A DNA stretch of 64,000 bases from DATGUN01 sp035301285 (lineage in GTDB: Bacteria > Bacillota > Bacilli > Bacillales > Amphibacillaceae): positions 8,614-72,613 of the forward strand of contig DATGUN010000037.1 in NCBI GenBank assembly GCA_035301285.1, given 5' to 3'. A program made the position numbers and the translations under genes. Numbering within the stretch: position 1 is the stretch's first letter; each line of letters starts with the position of its first letter. This document shows, in pieces, positions 24,909-33,609 of this stretch. The notes under the pieces are model-generated. The model saw only the letters and a program-made list of their open reading frames with translations. It searched no databases and was not told where the DNA came from.

Positions 24909-26216
24909 ATGCGAAAGTCACAGATATTGCCAGCTAAAAAATGGATGCTGGTCATTTCTTGTATTGGTGTTTTAGGTCTTGTTGCTTTTTCCGGATATAT
25001 CCTGTTTGAAGCTACGAAAGCACAAGTAGAAGTCATGGATAACGGTGAAACACAAACTGTTCAAACACACGCAAATACGGTAGCACAGCTGCTTGACGAA
25101 CTAGATATTACAGTTGGGGAACATGATGACATATCACCGGATATGGATGCAGCGATTGAAGATGAGATGAAAGTCAATCACAAAACAGCAAAAGAAGTAA
25201 CCGTATCAATCAACAAAGATGAAGAGACGTATTATACCACCGTTGACACCATCGGGGAGTTTCTGGAAAAAGAGAACATCGAGGCGGGGAAGCATGATGA
25301 TGTGTCCGTTGATCCAAGCGATGACATATCAGATGGCTTGGAAATCGAAATTGACAGAGCGTTTCAGGTCATGATTAACGATGGCGGTGACAAATCCAAG
25401 GTTTGGACGACTGGTGCAACAATCGAGCAATTATTAAGCAATCATGATATATCATTGAAAGATGCCGATAAAGTCAAGCCAGCCCTTGATGAGCAAGCCG
25501 AAAAAGATACAGCCATCAAAATCGTCCGTGTTGACACAGATACAGATAAGGTAGAGGAATCGGTTGCATTCGATACGATTACAGAAGAGGATGATTCTCT
25601 CAAAAAAGGCGAGGAAAAAGTCGTATCAGAAGGTAAAAAAGGAACAAAAGTAATGAAATATGAAATCACCATGGAAAATGGTGAGGAAGTTGATCGAGAA
25701 CTTGTCGATGAAGAGGTCACAAAAGAAAGCAAGGATCGAGTCGTTGCAATCGGCACCAAAGAACCTGAACCAGAACCCAAGTCTGAACCCGAAAAATCAG
25801 AATCAGATTTGGTCACTCTTTCGGATGACAAAAAAGACGATCAACACGATGAAAAAAGTGACAACAAAACGGATAATAGTGATGAATCCAGCTCAGATAA
25901 TAACGAAGAGCCCAGCTCGGACAGTGGTGAAGTATTATATATGATGGCAACAGGCTATACAGCAGATTGCAGTGGTTGTTCAGGTGTCACATCGACGGGA
26001 ATCGACCTGAACAACAATCCCAATGCCAAAGTGGTTGCTGTTGACCCCTCTGTTATCCCACTGGGATCAAAGGTTTGGGTAGAAGGCTATGGAGAGGCGA
26101 TCGCGGGTGACACTGGCGGTGCCATCAAAGGAAATCGAATTGACATCCATGTTCCCGATAAAGCGGATGCTGATAAATATAACGGCAAGGATGTCAAAGT
26201 TAAAATATTGGATTGA
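24909..26216 (+). CDS. yabE: Rpf-like cell wall protein with DUF348, G5 and 3D domains (YabE)
   Basis: This 435-residue secreted protein resembles YabE, a Firmicute counterpart of resuscitation-promoting factors that probably cleaves peptidoglycan glycan strands. A membrane anchor or signal segment (about residues 12-33) is followed by three DUF348 repeats (with HANTVAQLLDELDI, TIGEFLEKENIE and TIEQLLSNHDIS), a G5 domain (about 205-285), and a C-terminal 3D domain with MATGYTA and the aspartates of AGDTGGAIKGNRIDIHVP. Between G5 and 3D lies a strongly acidic Ser/Asp/Glu/Lys-rich linker of about 60 residues. It has its own sigma-A promoter. In B. subtilis yabE is controlled by antisense RNA; I did not identify one here. 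Confidence 0.93.
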   Translation: MRKSQILPAKKWMLVISCIGVLGLVAFSGYILFEATKAQVEVMDNGETQTVQTHANTVAQLLDELDITVGEHDDISPDMDAAIEDEMKVNHKTAKEVTVSINKDEETYYTTVDTIGEFLEKENIEAGKHDDVSVDPSDDISDGLEIEIDRAFQVMINDGGDKSKVWTTGATIEQLLSNHDISLKDADKVKPALDEQAEKDTAIKIVRVDTDTDKVEESVAFDTITEEDDSLKKGEEKVVSEGKKGTKVMKYEITMENGEEVDRELVDEEVTKESKDRVVAIGTKEPEPEPKSEPEKSESDLVTLSDDKKDDQHDEKSDNKTDNSDESSSDNNEEPSSDSGEVLYMMATGYTADCSGCSGVTSTGIDLNNNPNAKVVAVDPSVIPLGSKVWVEGYGEAIAGDTGGAIKGNRIDIHVPDKADADKYNGKDVKVKILD

Positions 26217-26364
26217 ACCCAGAAACTGAATATTCGTGAATCAATCTTCAGAAGGTGTCAACATGTCATATAACAGCACTCTTTAACCGATAGGTTGACT
26301 AAAACACAGCTGGATGTACGTTTTGACTGTTGTAGGTTCTTTTGATTGAAGTTTCGCTTTATTG

Positions 26365-26403
26365 AAAAGCTCTTACCATGATATGATGGTAAGAGCTTTT
26401 AAT
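26365..26403 (+). terminator. Intrinsic terminator after yabE
   Basis: AAAAGCTCTTACCAT and ATGGTAAGAGCTTTT are perfectly complementary with a 6-base loop. The T run is short, and the A run before it would allow use on both strands. Confidence 0.8.
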
Positions 26404-26424
26404 AATCGATAAGGTGGCACCGTG

Positions 26425-26994
26425 ATGCAGATAAAAGAAGTGATCGTTGTTGAGGGCAGGGATGATACAGCGAAAGTGAAGCAAGCTGTCAATGCTGATA
26501 CAATTGAGACGAATGGCTCGGCCATCAACAAAGAAACGTTAAAGCAAATACAACATGCGAAAGAAAAACGCGGTGTGATCATTTTTACCGATCCTGATTA
26601 TCCGGGCGAACGGATTCGTCACATCATAGATGATGCCGTTCCAGGTTGTAAACATGCGTTTCTGACTGAAAAACAAGCTGAGCCGCAAAAAGCAAAATAC
26701 CATAGTCTGGGCATAGAACACGCCTCTATTACGGCCATTAAACAAGCGTTGGCACAAGTATATGAACTCAAACAGACCCCAACGAGCGAAATAACACGGG
26801 ACGATCTGATTACATATGGATTGATTGGGGGTCAATATGCTGCGAGAAGGCGTCATAAAATAGGTGAAAAACTGCATATAGGCCATATGAACGGCAAACA
26901 ACTACTAAAGCGATTGCAGATGTTTGAAATCACGAAAGAGACATTTACAGACGTCATGTCCGAGATTTTAGAGGAGGAAAAAACAGATGGGTAA
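26425..26994 (+). CDS. rnmV: Ribonuclease M5
   Basis: RNase M5 makes the final double cut that matures 5S rRNA. The 189-residue protein has a Toprim domain with EVIVVEGRDDTAKVK and IIFTDPDYPGERIRH holding the catalytic Glu and Asp residues, then a basic C-terminal RNA-binding part with GGQYAARRRHKIGEKLHIG. AAGGTGG precedes; ATG 26425 and GTG 26422 are both possible starts. Its end overlaps rsmA by 8 bases, the usual rnmV-rsmA coupling. Confidence 0.95.
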   Translation: MQIKEVIVVEGRDDTAKVKQAVNADTIETNGSAINKETLKQIQHAKEKRGVIIFTDPDYPGERIRHIIDDAVPGCKHAFLTEKQAEPQKAKYHSLGIEHASITAIKQALAQVYELKQTPTSEITRDDLITYGLIGGQYAARRRHKIGEKLHIGHMNGKQLLKRLQMFEITKETFTDVMSEILEEEKTDG

Positions 26995-27865
26995 AAAATA
27001 TATTGCCACCCCTGCCAGAACGAAAGAAATTTTACGGAATGAACACTTTTCCTTTAAAAAAAGTCTAGGACAAAATTTTATCATCGATGCGAATATACTC
27101 CAAAAAATGATTGGAAAGTCTTCCATCGATCCACAAGCAGGTGTGATTGAAATCGGTCCCGGTATAGGCGCTTTGACCGAACAGTTGGCCCTCCATGCCG
27201 ATAAGGTGCTTGCGTATGAAATTGATCAACGTTTGCTTCCGCTTTTGAAAACAACCTTGGAAGATTATGATAATATCCAAATTACGCATCAAGATATTTT
27301 AAAGGCCGATATCGAAAAAGATATACAGTCTTATTTTAAATCTGGACAAATCATTCATATTGTAGCGAATTTGCCATACTATATAACAACACCTATTTTA
27401 ATGAAGTTGATACATGATGGGCTTCCGATCGACAGTATTACAGTGATGATTCAAAAAGAGGTCGCTGAACGCATGGCAGCCAAACCGAATACGAAACGGT
27501 ATGGATCGTTATCGATCGCCGTTCAGTATTACACCTATTCACATGTGACGATGAATGTGCCGAAAACGGTTTTCATGCCCCAGCCAAATGTTGATTCCGC
27601 AGTCTTGGAACTGACAAAACGAAAACACCCTCCTGTTACGGTTGTTGACGAGCCTTACTTTTTCAATTTTGTCCGTGCCTGTTTCCAGCAGAGACGGAAA
27701 ACGTTGCGGAATAATCTGGTGACCCATTATAAAAATGTCTTGGATAAGGATGTGGTATCTGAATTACTTCAAAAAAGTAATATTGACGGCACAAGGCGTG
27801 GTGAATCACTGACAATGGAGGAATTTGCCCACTTAGCCAATACGTTTTGGGAGAAGACGCATTAA
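26987..27865 (+). CDS. rsmA: 16S rRNA (adenine-1518/1519-N6) dimethyltransferase
   Basis: RsmA (KsgA) dimethylates two adjacent adenosines in the 3' hairpin of 16S rRNA during small-subunit assembly. The 292-residue protein has KKSLGQNFIID, the SAM motif VIEIGPGIGALTEQL, and the catalytic NLPYYITTPI, with the C-terminal helical segment VRACFQQRRKTLRNNL. AGAGGAGG precedes the ATG within rnmV. In B. subtilis yabG follows; here the next gene is veg. Confidence 0.97.
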   Translation: MGKKYIATPARTKEILRNEHFSFKKSLGQNFIIDANILQKMIGKSSIDPQAGVIEIGPGIGALTEQLALHADKVLAYEIDQRLLPLLKTTLEDYDNIQITHQDILKADIEKDIQSYFKSGQIIHIVANLPYYITTPILMKLIHDGLPIDSITVMIQKEVAERMAAKPNTKRYGSLSIAVQYYTYSHVTMNVPKTVFMPQPNVDSAVLELTKRKHPPVTVVDEPYFFNFVRACFQQRRKTLRNNLVTHYKNVLDKDVVSELLQKSNIDGTRRGESLTMEEFAHLANTFWEKTH

Positions 27866-27979
27866 TTTAATTAGATTGTGTTTGATCTGTGATTTTACGC
27901 ATTATAAAACGTTAAAAGAAAGCCATACATAATTTGTTAACAATTAGTCATAATAATGAACTGAAGCGAAAAGAAACAG

Positions 27980-28009
27980 TTGACAATAAAAATCATATAC
28001 TGTTATAAT
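27980..28009 (+). promoter_or_regulatory. Upstream veg promoter (P1)
   Basis: Consensus TTGACA (27980-27985) and consensus TATAAT (28004-28009) with an 18-base spacer. Confidence 0.75.
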
Positions 28010-28021
28010 GTATAGTTTTAT

Positions 28022-28050
28022 TTGACGTTTAAACGAGCTGGTGTTATAAT
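28022..28050 (+). promoter_or_regulatory. Downstream veg promoter (P2)
   Basis: TTGACG (28022-28027) and consensus TATAAT (28045-28050), 17-base spacer. The predicted start near 28057 would leave a leader of about 16 bases that is almost entirely ribosome binding site (GTGAGGTGGAG). Confidence 0.7.
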
Positions 28051-28072
28051 AGTATCAGTGAGGTGGAGTATA

Positions 28073-28333
28073 GTGAAAACATTAGTCGAAATCAAGCAAG
28101 CTCTTGAAGGTCAAATTGGCAAGCGGTTAAAGCTGACTGCCAATGGCGGAAGAAGAAAGACGATTATACGGTCAGGCATACTTGCTGAAACGTATCCATC
28201 CGTATTTGTTGTTGAATTGGACCAGGAAGAAAATGCATTCGAACGTGTTTCATATAGCTATGCAGACGTTTTAACCGAGACGGTGGAGTTGAGTTTTTCA
28301 GATGAACGTACCAAGGTTGCTTTAGAGCAGTAA
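28073..28333 (+). CDS. veg: Veg protein, biofilm-related regulator
   Basis: Veg is a small abundant protein that in B. subtilis stimulates biofilm formation by reducing SinR activity. The 86-residue product has the conserved GKRLKLTANGGRRKTIIRSGILAETYPSVF core and YSYADVLTETVELSF. The start is GTG at 28073 behind GTGAGGTGGAG; the open frame extends 17 codons further up, but that part is promoter. Two near-consensus sigma-A promoters agree with the known high expression of veg. yabG, normally upstream, is missing. Confidence 0.95.
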   Translation: MKTLVEIKQALEGQIGKRLKLTANGGRRKTIIRSGILAETYPSVFVVELDQEENAFERVSYSYADVLTETVELSFSDERTKVALEQ

Positions 28334-28355
28334 ACATTTGTTTGCTGCTTTTTGT
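28326..28355 (+). terminator. Intrinsic terminator of veg
   Basis: AGCAGTAAAC and GTTTGCTGCT pair (one G-U) across a short loop and are followed by TTTT. The stem includes the veg stop codon. Confidence 0.7.
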
Positions 28356-28443
28356 ATTTTATGGGGGTTTGTCGTTATTATCCGCATTTTAATTATTTCC
28401 TGTCTTACATATAAATCCCGTGTGTTTAATTGTGGCCTGGGCA

Positions 28444-28450
28444 CATACTA
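28444..28450 (+). promoter_or_regulatory. Possible sigma-G -10 element of sspF
   Basis: CATACTA matches the forespore sigma-G -10 consensus. The -35 position has only a weak match, so this is tentative. Confidence 0.4.
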
Positions 28451-28498
28451 ATAGTGTCGTAATGATGACTATACTCAAGTGAAGGGGGTTGTTCTTTC

Positions 28499-28675
28499 GT
28501 GGCTGGACGAGGGATGATGTCAGACCATATGAAAGAAGAAATTGCTAAAGAGTTAGGTTTTTACGACACGGTGCAAAAAGAAGGCTGGGGCGGTATCAAA
28601 GCGAAAGATGCCGGTAACATGGTGAAACGTGCAATTGAAATAGCCGAAGAAAGCATGCAGCGTAGCCAACCCTAG
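28499..28675 (+). CDS. sspF: Small acid-soluble spore protein SspF-type
   Basis: This 58-residue protein is a minor alpha/beta-type SASP-like protein, made in the forespore and bound to spore DNA. It reads MAGRGMMSDHMKEEIAKELG, then FYDTVQKEGWGGIKAKDAGN and MVKRAIEIAEE, matching SspF of B. subtilis (61 residues) throughout. The start is GTG at 28499, nine bases after GAAGGGGGT. It stands alone between veg and ispE with a possible sigma-G -10 element upstream and a terminator downstream. Confidence 0.93.
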   Translation: MAGRGMMSDHMKEEIAKELGFYDTVQKEGWGGIKAKDAGNMVKRAIEIAEESMQRSQP

Positions 28676-28702
28676 TTTCTGATCAGAAACGGCATGCTAG
28701 GG

Positions 28703-28736
28703 GAAACGTCTGTTTATAACAGGCGTTTTTCTTTTT
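28703..28736 (+). terminator. Intrinsic terminator of sspF
   Basis: AAACGTCTGTT and AACAGGCGTTT form a stem with a 3-base loop (one G-U) and a T-rich tail. Confidence 0.85.
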
Positions 28737-28833
28737 GGTCAATCATTTGGCTTTTGTTCTTTTGCGATTTCCTCTAAACGGTCGTCTCCACTTTTTTAAT
28801 ATGATACAATTTGAATAATCAGGTGGTGATGGG

Positions 28834-29688
28834 ATGGTTATTTTGGAGCGGGCCAAGGCTAAAATCACGTTGTCATTGGATGTGCTCGGTAAGCGTGATG
28901 ACGGTTATCATGATGTGGAAATGGTTATGACGACGATTGATTTTTCCGATCGATTGGAACTATACCCACTGACACAAGATCGGATTGAAGTGACTGCCGA
29001 TAATCAGTATGTACCGAATGATGAACGGAACTTGGCGTATAAAGCTGCACATGAACTGAAAAAGATATATCAAATTCCTTATGGTGTACGGATCGATATA
29101 CAGAAAAAGATCCCTGTATCGGCGGGATTGGGTGGTGGAAGCAGTGATGCCGCTGCCGTGCTGAGAGGCTTGAACAGGTTGTGGGGTTTGCAGCTTTCCC
29201 TTTATCGATTGGCGGAGATCGGTTCATATATCGGGTCCGACGTCCCGTTTTGCATATACGGCGCGACAGCTTTGGTCAGTGGTCGTGGGGAAAAGGTCCA
29301 GAAGTTATCATCACCGCCTTCGTGTTGGGTTGTTTTGGCGAAACCCGATATAGGTGTATCGACACGAAACGTTTTTCGGCATATCGATATGAATATGATT
29401 CATCATCCGGATACAGATGGGGTGCTTCGTGCGATTTCTGAAAAGAGCTTTTATAGACTTAGCGACAGTATTGGAAATGCCCTTGAAGAAATTACATTCC
29501 AATATTATCCGGAAACGAAACGAGTCAAAGAAAAGATGATGCATTACGGCATATCGGGCGTGTTGATGAGTGGCAGTGGTCCAACGATATTTGGATTGGT
29601 GGAGCAGCAATCCAAAGCGCGACGTGTCTATAATGGGTTACGTGGGTTTTGTCGCGAAGTTTATATGGTGCGCATGATAGGTGTATAG
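28834..29688 (+). CDS. ispE: 4-diphosphocytidyl-2-C-methyl-D-erythritol kinase
   Basis: IspE phosphorylates CDP-methylerythritol in the non-mevalonate route to isoprenoids. The 284-residue GHMP kinase starts VILERAKAKITLSLDVLGKRDDGYH, has the ATP loop KKIPVSAGLGGGSSDAAAVLRGLN and the C-terminal motif GVLMSGSGPTIFG. TCAGGTGGTGAT precedes the ATG. Position between sspF and purR is as in B. subtilis. Confidence 0.96.
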   Translation: MVILERAKAKITLSLDVLGKRDDGYHDVEMVMTTIDFSDRLELYPLTQDRIEVTADNQYVPNDERNLAYKAAHELKKIYQIPYGVRIDIQKKIPVSAGLGGGSSDAAAVLRGLNRLWGLQLSLYRLAEIGSYIGSDVPFCIYGATALVSGRGEKVQKLSSPPSCWVVLAKPDIGVSTRNVFRHIDMNMIHHPDTDGVLRAISEKSFYRLSDSIGNALEEITFQYYPETKRVKEKMMHYGISGVLMSGSGPTIFGLVEQQSKARRVYNGLRGFCREVYMVRMIGV

Positions 29689-29734
29689 CGAATTTCTTGC
29701 CGAAACACGTATATTAGTGGTATATTCAGATATA

Positions 29735-29747
29735 AATATTCGGTTTT
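29735..29747 (-). promoter_or_regulatory. Candidate PurBox upstream of purR
   Basis: Read on the minus strand, AAAACCGAATATT matches the PurBox consensus AWWWCCGAACWWT at all but one or two positions. It lies 12 bases before the purR start, downstream of a likely promoter (TTGCCG 29697, TATATT 29721). A CCGAA on the plus strand at 29700 may be part of a weaker partner box, but the spacing is larger than usual. Confidence 0.45.
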
Positions 29748-29759
29748 AGGGGTGGAAGC

Positions 29760-30569
29760 ATGCGTAGAAGCGATCGTTTGGTTGCGATGACACAGTATTT
29801 TTTGGAAAATCCGAGGTATCATACGCCTTTGCCGACTTTCCGGGAGTGGTTTCAATCTGCTAAATCATCGATAAGCGAGGACCTTGTGATCATCGATGAC
29901 ATGTTTAAAAAACAAGGCATCGGTTATTTGGAACGCAATCCGGGTGCCGGTGGCGGTGTAAAATATATTCCGGTTTCTTCCGAAAGAAACAGTCTGGACT
30001 TCATAGATGAACTTTGCGAAACGTTGGAAGACCCTGAGCGAATATTGCCGGGGGGCTATTTATATATGAGTGATTTATTGGGAAACCCCAAAACAGTCAG
30101 GCAAATCGGTCGTATTCTGGCATCGAAATTTGCAAATGTATCATTGGACGCCGTTGTTACAGTTGCAACAAAGGGTATTCCACTTGCATATGCGGTGGCA
30201 TCATTCCTGGATGTTCCAGTCATTATTGTCCGCCGTGACCCAAAAGTGACGGAGGGCTCTTCGGTGAGCATCAATTATGTATCGGGTTCATCTCGAAAAA
30301 TCCAAACAATGGTTTTGCCGAAGAGAAGCCTTCAAGACGGGGCGAACGTTTGTATTATCGATGATTTTATGAAAGCGGGAGGAACGATTACCGGCATGAC
30401 CAGCCTGTTATCTGAATTTCAGGCAAATGTTAAAGCAATAGGTGTTTTGGCAGAAGCGGATGATGAAGAAGATGAACGTACTGTCCAGGATTATACGTCT
30501 CTCATAAAAATAAAAAATGTGGATATGAAAAAAAATAGCATTGAAGTAACGAGAGGAAATCTGCAATGA
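29760..30569 (+). CDS. purR: Pur operon repressor PurR
   Basis: PurR represses purine genes; PRPP relieves repression and (p)ppGpp antagonises PRPP. The 269-residue protein has an N-terminal winged helix (RSDRLVAMTQYFLENPRYHTPLPTF) and a C-terminal phosphoribosyltransferase-like domain with the PRPP motif VCIIDDFMKAGGTITG. It belongs to the Gram-positive PurR family, unrelated to LacI-type PurR. GGGGTGG precedes the ATG. B. subtilis has yabJ next; here 202 bases lead to spoVG. Confidence 0.96.
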   Translation: MRRSDRLVAMTQYFLENPRYHTPLPTFREWFQSAKSSISEDLVIIDDMFKKQGIGYLERNPGAGGGVKYIPVSSERNSLDFIDELCETLEDPERILPGGYLYMSDLLGNPKTVRQIGRILASKFANVSLDAVVTVATKGIPLAYAVASFLDVPVIIVRRDPKVTEGSSVSINYVSGSSRKIQTMVLPKRSLQDGANVCIIDDFMKAGGTITGMTSLLSEFQANVKAIGVLAEADDEEDERTVQDYTSLIKIKNVDMKKNSIEVTRGNLQ

Positions 30570-30703
30570 AATCTAAGGAAAGCATCTTTTTTCCCCATGT
30601 CTATCAACTTGGTTGGAAAGTTGATATAGCAGCATTTTCGAAAATAGCGGATCGTTGAAGGGTCACTTTCCAAAAAAACTTTTAACTTTTTTCATCATAA
30701 AGC

Positions 30704-30729
30704 AGGATTTTTCTATCTTTTGTAGAAAT
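30704..30729 (+). promoter_or_regulatory. Sigma-H promoter of spoVG
   Basis: AGGATTT (30704-30710) and GTAGAAAT (30722-30729) at a spacing of about 12 bases match the sigma-H pattern (RNAGGAWWW, RNNGAAT). B. subtilis spoVG is the classic sigma-H gene. A TATAAT at 30733 may add a sigma-A start. Confidence 0.6.
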
Positions 30730-30771
30730 AGGTATAATAGAGGCTTTAATGGAAAAAGGTGGTGAAACATC

Positions 30772-31062
30772 ATGGAAGTTACTGACGTACGATTACGCCG
30801 CGTCAATTCGGAAGGTAGGATGCGTGCTATAGCATCGATAACATTTGATGCTGAGTTTGTTGTACATGATATCCGCGTGATAGATGGAAACAACGGACTG
30901 TTTGTTGCAATGCCGTCAAAAAGAACTCCGGATGGGGAATTTCGCGATATCGCACATCCTATCAATTCTACAACGCGTGCGAAAATCCAGGAAGCTGTTT
31001 TGGAAGAATACCGTCGAGCAGGGGAAGATAAAGTTGAGTATGAAGAGGCGGGAGCTTCCTAA
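30772..31062 (+). CDS. spoVG: SpoVG, RNA/DNA-binding regulator
   Basis: SpoVG is a small nucleic-acid-binding regulator that affects asymmetric septation, cortex formation and stress genes. The 96-residue protein has the full signature MEVTDVRLRRVNSEGRMRAI, DAEFVVHDIRVIDGNNGLFVAMPSK and HPINSTTRAKIQEAVLEEY. AAAAGGTGGTGA lies before the ATG. It has a sigma-H-type promoter and a terminator, so it is a single-gene unit. The yabJ gene that normally precedes it is absent. Confidence 0.97.
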   Translation: MEVTDVRLRRVNSEGRMRAIASITFDAEFVVHDIRVIDGNNGLFVAMPSKRTPDGEFRDIAHPINSTTRAKIQEAVLEEYRRAGEDKVEYEEAGAS

Positions 31063-31082
31063 TTGTATATTAAGGGATATTG

Positions 31083-31120
31083 GGGGAGGACTAATCATGA
31101 CGATTAGCCCTCTTTTTATT
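31083..31120 (+). terminator. Intrinsic terminator of spoVG
   Basis: GGGGGAGGACTAATC and GATTAGCCCTC pair around a short loop, followed by TTTTT. Confidence 0.85.
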
Positions 31121-31158
31121 GTTGTATGAGATTACTGGGCACTTATCGTCATTAATTC

Positions 31159-31187
31159 TTGAAATCAGACCATATTTAAGATATATT
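31159..31187 (+). promoter_or_regulatory. Sigma-A promoter of glmU
   Basis: TTGAAA (31159-31164) and TATATT (31182-31187) with a 17-base spacer, 30 bases before glmU. Confidence 0.6.
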
Positions 31188-31217
31188 CATAATGGATAAA
31201 TAATATGGGGGATTTTT

Positions 31218-32597
31218 ATGAAAAAACGTAATGCTGTTATTTTGGCAGCTGGACAAGGGACACGTATGAAGTCCAAGCTATATAAAGTACTTCACCCCGT
31301 TTTAGGCCGACCAATGTTAGAGCACGTTTTGGATCAACTAGAAGCTGTCAAGTTGGATAAACGTGTAACCATTGTTGGTCATGGTGCCGAACAAGTGGTG
31401 AAACTGATCAATGATAGAAGTGAATGTGTACGACAGGATGAACAGTTGGGAACAGGTCATGCTGTACTCCAAGCTGAGTCATTGTTGAAAGATATAGAAG
31501 GCACCACCATTGTTGTGTGTGGAGATACACCCCTGATAACCGAAAAAACATACAAGGAACTATTTGAGCACCATGAAATTACAGGTGCCGCAGCAACTAT
31601 ATTAACTGCTGATGTCCCTGACCCTACTGGCTATGGCAGGGTTATTCGTAATGGGGATAATGAAGTGGAAAAAGTTGTGGAACATAAAGATGCCAATGCC
31701 GAGGAACGCAATGTCACCGAAATAAATACCGGAACGTATTGTTTTGATAATCAGGCGCTCTTTGAAGCTTTACATGACGTATCAAACGATAACGTGCAGG
31801 GAGAATATTATTTGCCTGATGCAGTAGAGATCATACGTCGTAACGGTGGTAAGGTAAGTGGATTAATGACATCTGATTTTTCGGAAACACTGGGAATCAA
31901 TGACCGCAAAGCCCTCGCAGAAGCAGAGAAAATCATGCGGAGGCGGGTGAATGAAAAGCACCTGAAAAACGGTGTCACCATGCTTGATGTGGACACGACA
32001 TATATTGGTATGGATGTTATCATAGAGCAAGATGTTATGATTCATCCGGGGACCCATATTTCAGGTCATACGGTTATAAAAGAAGGTGCAGAAATCGGTC
32101 CGTATGCTGACATAAGCGATTCCACAATCGGGCAGGAGAGCACAATACAGCAAAGCGTTGTTGAAAACAGTGTTGTCGGGAACCAAGTGAAAATTGGCCC
32201 ATATGCTCATATACGTCCGGAAGCTGACATTCAGGATGAGGTAAAAATAGGTAACTTTGTTGAAGTGAAAAAGTCTACGATCGGATCGGGTTCCAAAGTG
32301 CCTCATTTAAGCTACATAGGGGATGCGGCTATCGGAAGAAAAGTGAATATGGGTTGTGGTACAATTACAGTAAACTATGATGGCGTTAAAAAACATCGAA
32401 CCGTCATTGAAGATGATGCGTTCATCGGTTGCAATGCCAATTTGATTGCACCGCTATCGATAGGAAGGGGATCGTTTATCGCAGCAGGCTCAACGATCAC
32501 AAAAGATGTTCCAGAGGACTCATTATCGGTTGCAAGAGGCAGGCAGACAAACAAAGAAGGTTATGCAAGTCGATTGAAAAACCGTAAAAACAATTAA
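31218..32597 (+). CDS. glmU: Bifunctional GlcN-1-P acetyltransferase / GlcNAc-1-P uridyltransferase
   Basis: GlmU makes UDP-GlcNAc, the precursor of peptidoglycan and teichoic acids. The 459-residue protein has the nucleotidyltransferase loop LAAGQGTRMKSKLYKVLHP, EQLGTGHAVLQAE and CGDTPLI, then a left-handed beta-helix C-terminal domain with hexapeptide repeats, the segment GNFVEVKKSTIG and NYDGVKKHRT. Both catalytic halves look complete. It precedes prs by 15 bases, an operon common in Bacillaceae. Confidence 0.97.
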   Translation: MKKRNAVILAAGQGTRMKSKLYKVLHPVLGRPMLEHVLDQLEAVKLDKRVTIVGHGAEQVVKLINDRSECVRQDEQLGTGHAVLQAESLLKDIEGTTIVVCGDTPLITEKTYKELFEHHEITGAAATILTADVPDPTGYGRVIRNGDNEVEKVVEHKDANAEERNVTEINTGTYCFDNQALFEALHDVSNDNVQGEYYLPDAVEIIRRNGGKVSGLMTSDFSETLGINDRKALAEAEKIMRRRVNEKHLKNGVTMLDVDTTYIGMDVIIEQDVMIHPGTHISGHTVIKEGAEIGPYADISDSTIGQESTIQQSVVENSVVGNQVKIGPYAHIRPEADIQDEVKIGNFVEVKKSTIGSGSKVPHLSYIGDAAIGRKVNMGCGTITVNYDGVKKHRTVIEDDAFIGCNANLIAPLSIGRGSFIAAGSTITKDVPEDSLSVARGRQTNKEGYASRLKNRKNN

Positions 32598-32612
32598 CGG
32601 AGGGTTACATCC

Positions 32613-33566
32613 ATGGCGTCCAGCTACAATGATTCGAAGTTTAAAGTTTTTTCATTGAATTCAAATCTCGAACTCGCAAAAGCAATTGCAGATCACATCG
32701 GAACATCATTGGGGAAATGTACCGTCAATTCTTTCAGTGATGGCGAAATCCAGATCAATATCGAAGAGAGTGTACGAGGGTGTGATGTTTATGTTGTCCA
32801 ATCGACATGTTCACCGGTCAACCACCATATAATGGAGTTGCTCATCATGATTGACGCATTGAAACGCGCCTCTGCCAGATCGATCAATATCGTGATGCCG
32901 TATTACGGCTATGCCCGGCAGGACCGTAAAGCCCGCTCCAGAGAACCGATTACAGCAAAGCTTGTTGCGGATATCCTGGAAACAGCAGGTGCCGAACGCG
33001 TGATTACACTTGATTTACATGCACCACAAATTCAAGCGTTTTTCGACGTGCCGATCGATCATCTACAAGGTGTTCCGATTTTGACAGATTACTTTAAAGG
33101 GAAAAATTTGGAGGATGTCATTGTTGTTTCTCCTGACCATGGGGGAGTGACCCGAGCCCGAAGTATGGCCGATCGCCTGAAAGCTCCGATCGGGATTATC
33201 GACAAGAGAAGACCCAAACCAAATGTCGCAGAAGTCATGAATATCATAGGCGATATCGAAGGCAAGACAGCGATTTTAATAGATGATATCATAGATACAG
33301 CGGGGACGATAACCATTGCTGCCAATGCGCTGGTTGAAAGTGGTGCAAAAGAGGTATATGCCTGTTGTACCCACCCGGTACTATCGGGCCCGGCGTTGAA
33401 AAGAATCGATGAGTCTGCCATCAAGGAATTGGTGATTACCAACACCATTCCGTTACCGGAAGAAAAACGCATCGATAAAATCACCGAATTATCGGTCGCA
33501 TCACTTATCGGGGATGCAATCATTCGTGTGCATGAGCTGAAATCAGTCAGTAAATTATTCGATTGA
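32613..33566 (+). CDS. prs: Ribose-phosphate pyrophosphokinase
   Basis: Prs makes PRPP from ribose 5-phosphate and ATP for nucleotide, His and Trp synthesis. The 317-residue class I enzyme shows FSDGEIQINIEESVRG, YYGYARQDRKARSREPI with the ATP loop, VVSPDHGGVTRAR and the PRPP-binding site ILIDDIIDTAGTI. Length matches B. subtilis Prs (317). CGGAGGGTT precedes the ATG. It is co-transcribed with glmU; the PurR target nearby uses its product as effector. Confidence 0.97.
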   Translation: MASSYNDSKFKVFSLNSNLELAKAIADHIGTSLGKCTVNSFSDGEIQINIEESVRGCDVYVVQSTCSPVNHHIMELLIMIDALKRASARSINIVMPYYGYARQDRKARSREPITAKLVADILETAGAERVITLDLHAPQIQAFFDVPIDHLQGVPILTDYFKGKNLEDVIVVSPDHGGVTRARSMADRLKAPIGIIDKRRPKPNVAEVMNIIGDIEGKTAILIDDIIDTAGTITIAANALVESGAKEVYACCTHPVLSGPALKRIDESAIKELVITNTIPLPEEKRIDKITELSVASLIGDAIIRVHELKSVSKLFD

Positions 33567-33609
33567 TCTCAGTTTGAATAAGTAATATTTTGTCTTCAGC
33601 GTAAACTGT

